From positions 1 to 23,575 of the forward strand of contig JBDNCV010000058.1 in the NCBI GenBank assembly GCA_046719465.1: 23,575 nt of DNA. Reading direction: 5' to 3'. This document shows positions 21,486-23,575 of this stretch, piece by piece. The position numbers and the translations under genes were made by a program. Source of the stretch: JANWYT01 sp046719465. Its GTDB lineage: Bacteria > Chloroflexota > Anaerolineae > Aggregatilineales > Phototrophicaceae. The number at the start of each line of letters is the position of its first letter. The first letter of the stretch is position 1. The notes under the pieces are model-generated. The model had not been told where the DNA came from and searched no databases. It saw only the letters and a program-made list of their open reading frames with translations.

Positions 21486-22657
21486 TGATACACCTCGCGG
21501 AATCGTGCAGTGATGTAGTTGCTGATGAGGTTGAGCACCAAGGTGACGACGAACAGCACCAACCCCAGCGCAAACAAGCTGTTGTAGTCCATCGAGCCGT
21601 AGCTAAGGTCGCCAGTGCTGATGCGCGCAATGTGGCCCGTGATCGTCTCAGCCGCTTTGAACGGGTTTAGATCAATCGGGAACATGGGGCCAGCGCCTGC
21701 CGCCACTGCCACGATCATGGTCTCGCCAAACGCGCGCGACATCGCTAGGATGATCGCGGCCAAAATGCCAGAGAGCGCCCCGGGCACGAGCACGCGCACG
21801 GCCGTTTCGAAGCGCGTCGCCCCCAGCGCGAAGCTTGCCTCGCGCAGCGACCGCGGCACCGCGCGCAGCGCGTCCTCGCTCACAGTGGCCACCAGCGGGA
21901 TCAGCAAGAAGCCGACGACGATGCCCGCCGACGCCATGTTGTAAACCTGCACCACATCTGGCCCGAAGATGCTGCGCAGCAGGGGCGTCATAAACGTTAA
22001 CGCGAAGTACCCCAACACCACCGTTGGGATGCCCGCGAGAATTTCGAGCGTTGGTTTTAACACTGAACGCACTCGCTCGGAAGCATACTCAGACATGTAG
22101 ATCGCTGCCCCGAGACCAATCGGTACGGACACCAACAAGCCAATCGTGCTGATGATGACCGTGGAAAGCAGTAAGGGCAAGAAGCCAAAGGCGGCGATTT
22201 GTGGCTGCCAGCGCTGTCCTGTGAAGAATTCTGTCAAGGTCACATTCTTCACCTTGAACAAGTTGCTGCCGCTGACATGGGACGACGGGGTAGTACCTTC
22301 ATAACCGCGCTCAACGACCAACACACCCCGCTCGGGCACATCGGTGATGAGCAAAATCTCGGTGCCCTCGCGCTCGGCGAAACTAACCATCTCACCAACG
22401 CTGTAGGTCTGCCCTGAGGTGGTATGGCGAATCGTGGTTTGCGCTGCATCAATGGCTTCTACGAGCGAGTTGCCTGCTTGGATGAAACCATGACTGCGGA
22501 AGAAGTTGAGCGCTTCGTTACCCAGTACGAGGATGATGCCCACCGTGGTGAGAATGGACACCGATGCGCATATGAAGAAAACATAGCGAATCGAATCATC
22601 GACTGGCCGTGAACGCTTGGCGAGGCTTGTATCTTTGGGAAGAGTATATTGTGCCAT
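21482..22657 (-). CDS. pstC: Phosphate ABC transporter permease PstC
   Basis: This 391-residue protein starts with ATG at 22657 (MAQYTLPKD). A longer TTG-started frame begins inside the hairpin after pstS and is rejected. A G-rich GAGGGGG lies very close to the ATG. TM1 is at about 24-46, then an external segment of about 105 residues (47-152) containing IDAAQTTIRHTTSGQTYSVG. The permease core (about 155-390) includes PIGLGAAIYMSEYA, LEILAGIPTVVLGYFAL and the EAA loop SLREASFALGATRFET. Together with PstA it forms the phosphate channel. The first loop is longer than in enterobacterial PstC. Second gene of the pst operon, 84 bp after pstS. Confidence 0.96.
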   Translation of the reverse strand: MAQYTLPKDTSLAKRSRPVDDSIRYVFFICASVSILTTVGIILVLGNEALNFFRSHGFIQAGNSLVEAIDAAQTTIRHTTSGQTYSVGEMVSFAEREGTEILLITDVPERGVLVVERGYEGTTPSSHVSGSNLFKVKNVTLTEFFTGQRWQPQIAAFGFLPLLLSTVIISTIGLLVSVPIGLGAAIYMSEYASERVRSVLKPTLEILAGIPTVVLGYFALTFMTPLLRSIFGPDVVQVYNMASAGIVVGFLLIPLVATVSEDALRAVPRSLREASFALGATRFETAVRVLVPGALSGILAAIILAMSRAFGETMIVAVAAGAGPMFPIDLNPFKAAETITGHIARISTGDLSYGSMDYNSLFALGLVLFVVTLVLNLISNYITARFREVYQ

Positions 22658-22695
22658 GCCCCCTCTTGATAGTTCCTTATGCTGCCCTATGGAAA

Positions 22696-22722
22696 GCAGG
22701 CCAAGCAAACGGCTTGGCCTGC
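22696..22722 (-). terminator. Strong hairpin between pstS and pstC (attenuator or mRNA stabiliser)
   Basis: GCAGGCCAAGC-(5-base loop)-GCTTGGCCTGC is a perfect 11-bp stem located 19 bp after the pstS stop and 38 bp before the pstC start. On the minus strand it is followed by TTTCC, a short T run. In binding-protein transporter operons such a hairpin commonly allows the binding protein to be made in excess, by partial termination or by protecting the 3' end of its mRNA. Confidence 0.7.
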
Positions 22723-22741
22723 CACGTTACAGCGTGATCGC

Positions 22742-23575
22742 TTAGCTGCCAGCGATGGCGGCCAAGAATTGCAGCTCATCGAAGCGCTTGGTGCGCTTGC
22801 TGACAGGGAAGTAGCCAATCTGGCCCGGCTCGGTGCCCAGTTGGCTGTCCACGTTCTGCAGGTAGAAGTTGATGAACTCCGCCACCTGCGGCTTTTCGGC
22901 CATGATGGAAGCGGTGGTGTAGATGAACAGCGGACGAGCCAGCTCGTACTCACCGCTCTCAGCCGTATCGGCCGCCGGCGGGACGCCATCGATCGACACG
23001 GGGTTCAGGCGGTCAAGGTTCGGGAACAGGTAGGCGCTGCCGAAGTAGCCAATGGCAAAGCGGCTGCCTTCCACGCCCTGCACCAGCACGTTGTCATCTT
23101 CGCTGAACTGAATGTTGGCCGCGCCAAGGATCAGCTCACGGTTGTTGTCAAGCACTTCTTCCACGAAGAAGTCGAAGGTGCCGCTGTCCGTGCCCGGGCT
23201 GAACAGCAGGATTTCGCCATCCGGGTAGCTCGGGTCCACCTGGTTCCAGTTGGTCACTTGGCCGCTGAAGATCTGACCAAGCTGCTCGAGGGTCAAGTTG
23301 GTGACGAAGTCGTTGCTCTTGGACACAACGACAGCCAGCGCGTCGATGCCGATGAAGAACTCGATCGGGTTGCGGCCAATCGCCAAGCAGGTGTCGATCT
23401 CGCTCTGGCGAATCGGACGGCTGGCGTTGGAAATGTCAGTTTCACCAGCGCAGAAGCGGCTGAAGCCCGCGCCCGAGCCGATGCTGTCCACCGTAATCGT
23501 GCCCGCGAACCCTTCCTGATTGAACAGGTCGGCCATGCGCTCGGTCACTGGGAAGACAGTCGAGCTGCCAGCAGC
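22742..23575 (-). CDS. pstS: Phosphate-binding protein PstS (5' part outside window)
   Basis: The last 277 residues are visible; the N-terminus and signal peptide lie beyond the right edge. The first visible residues, AAGSSTVFPVTERMADLF, contain the canonical GSSTVFP phosphate-binding motif. Other binding segments are GSGAGFSRFCAGETDISNASRP (quoted here only as a region), PIEFFIGIDALAVVV, LTLEQLGQIFSGQVTNW and SPGTDSGTFDFF. The protein captures phosphate outside the membrane and delivers it to PstC/PstA. It is the first pst gene present; the promoter is outside the window. The C-terminus FDELQFLAAIAGS is intact. Confidence 0.97.
   Translation of the reverse strand, partial: AAGSSTVFPVTERMADLFNQEGFAGTITVDSIGSGAGFSRFCAGETDISNASRPIRQSEIDTCLAIGRNPIEFFIGIDALAVVVSKSNDFVTNLTLEQLGQIFSGQVTNWNQVDPSYPDGEILLFSPGTDSGTFDFFVEEVLDNNRELILGAANIQFSEDDNVLVQGVEGSRFAIGYFGSAYLFPNLDRLNPVSIDGVPPAADTAESGEYELARPLFIYTTASIMAEKPQVAEFINFYLQNVDSQLGTEPGQIGYFPVSKRTKRFDELQFLAAIAGS

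Noticed and set aside
22658..22708. TTG start giving a longer PstC
   Set aside because: The TTG is in the loop region of the hairpin after pstS. The extra 17 residues are not part of the permease family, while MAQYTLPKD gives a normal N-terminus.

Overview
The window looks like chromosomal DNA from a GC-rich bacterium, most likely a member of the Chloroflexota (Anaerolineae-like). This is an inference from protein style: 'PTPTP' linkers next to membrane anchors, Yip1-like membrane proteins fused to HEAT repeats, an NHL-repeat/thioredoxin protein, and intergenic palindromes. There is no rRNA or other marker gene to confirm it. Coding density is high and 16 of 18 genes lie on the minus strand. 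I saw no integrase, transposase, phage gene, CRISPR array or tRNA.

Minus-strand layout, left to right. (1) Positions 1-3795 hold three tightly coupled paralogous membrane-anchored TPR proteins with cysteines at matching spacings; the last one runs off the left edge. A promoter and a possible operator precede the trio. (2) Positions 3968-4497 hold a GlsB/YeaQ-type small membrane protein and, upstream, an unlisted 40-residue hydrophobic ORF. (3) Positions 4564-6732 hold an OmpR-type response regulator and its sensor kinase. (4) Positions 6892-11259 hold two related HEAT-plus-five-TM (Yip1-like) proteins, separated by a 477-bp repeat island, then a monothiol glutaredoxin-like protein and a membrane-anchored N-acetylmuramoyl-L-alanine amidase. 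The second HEAT protein, the glutaredoxin and the amidase look like one operon.

The middle has two plus-strand genes: a single-domain response regulator (11434-11796), whose 3' end overlaps a convergent HAD hydrolase by 27 bp, and a TetR regulator (14875-15462). The TetR gene is divergent from a secreted thioredoxin/NHL-repeat protein and probably has a leaderless transcript. A YugP-type zinc metallopeptidase follows (15530-16270). Next comes a coupled three-gene unit (18926 down to 16381) coding for a DinB/YfiT-like metalloprotein, a seven-bladed WD40 protein and a PQQ-type sugar dehydrogenase lipoprotein.

The right end (19238-23575) is the high-affinity phosphate ABC transporter operon pstS-pstC-pstA-pstB. 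pstS is cut by the window edge, there is a strong hairpin between pstS and pstC, and a terminator follows pstB. No phoU lies next to it. PstC and especially PstA carry large extracytoplasmic insertions after their first membrane helix.

Most genes are recognisable housekeeping, envelope or signalling genes. The less ordinary material is the TPR trio with its fixed cysteine pattern, the small hydrophobic ORF, the HEAT/Yip1-like pair, the one-cysteine glutaredoxin, and dispersed palindromes that in two places supply the stop codon of a gene.
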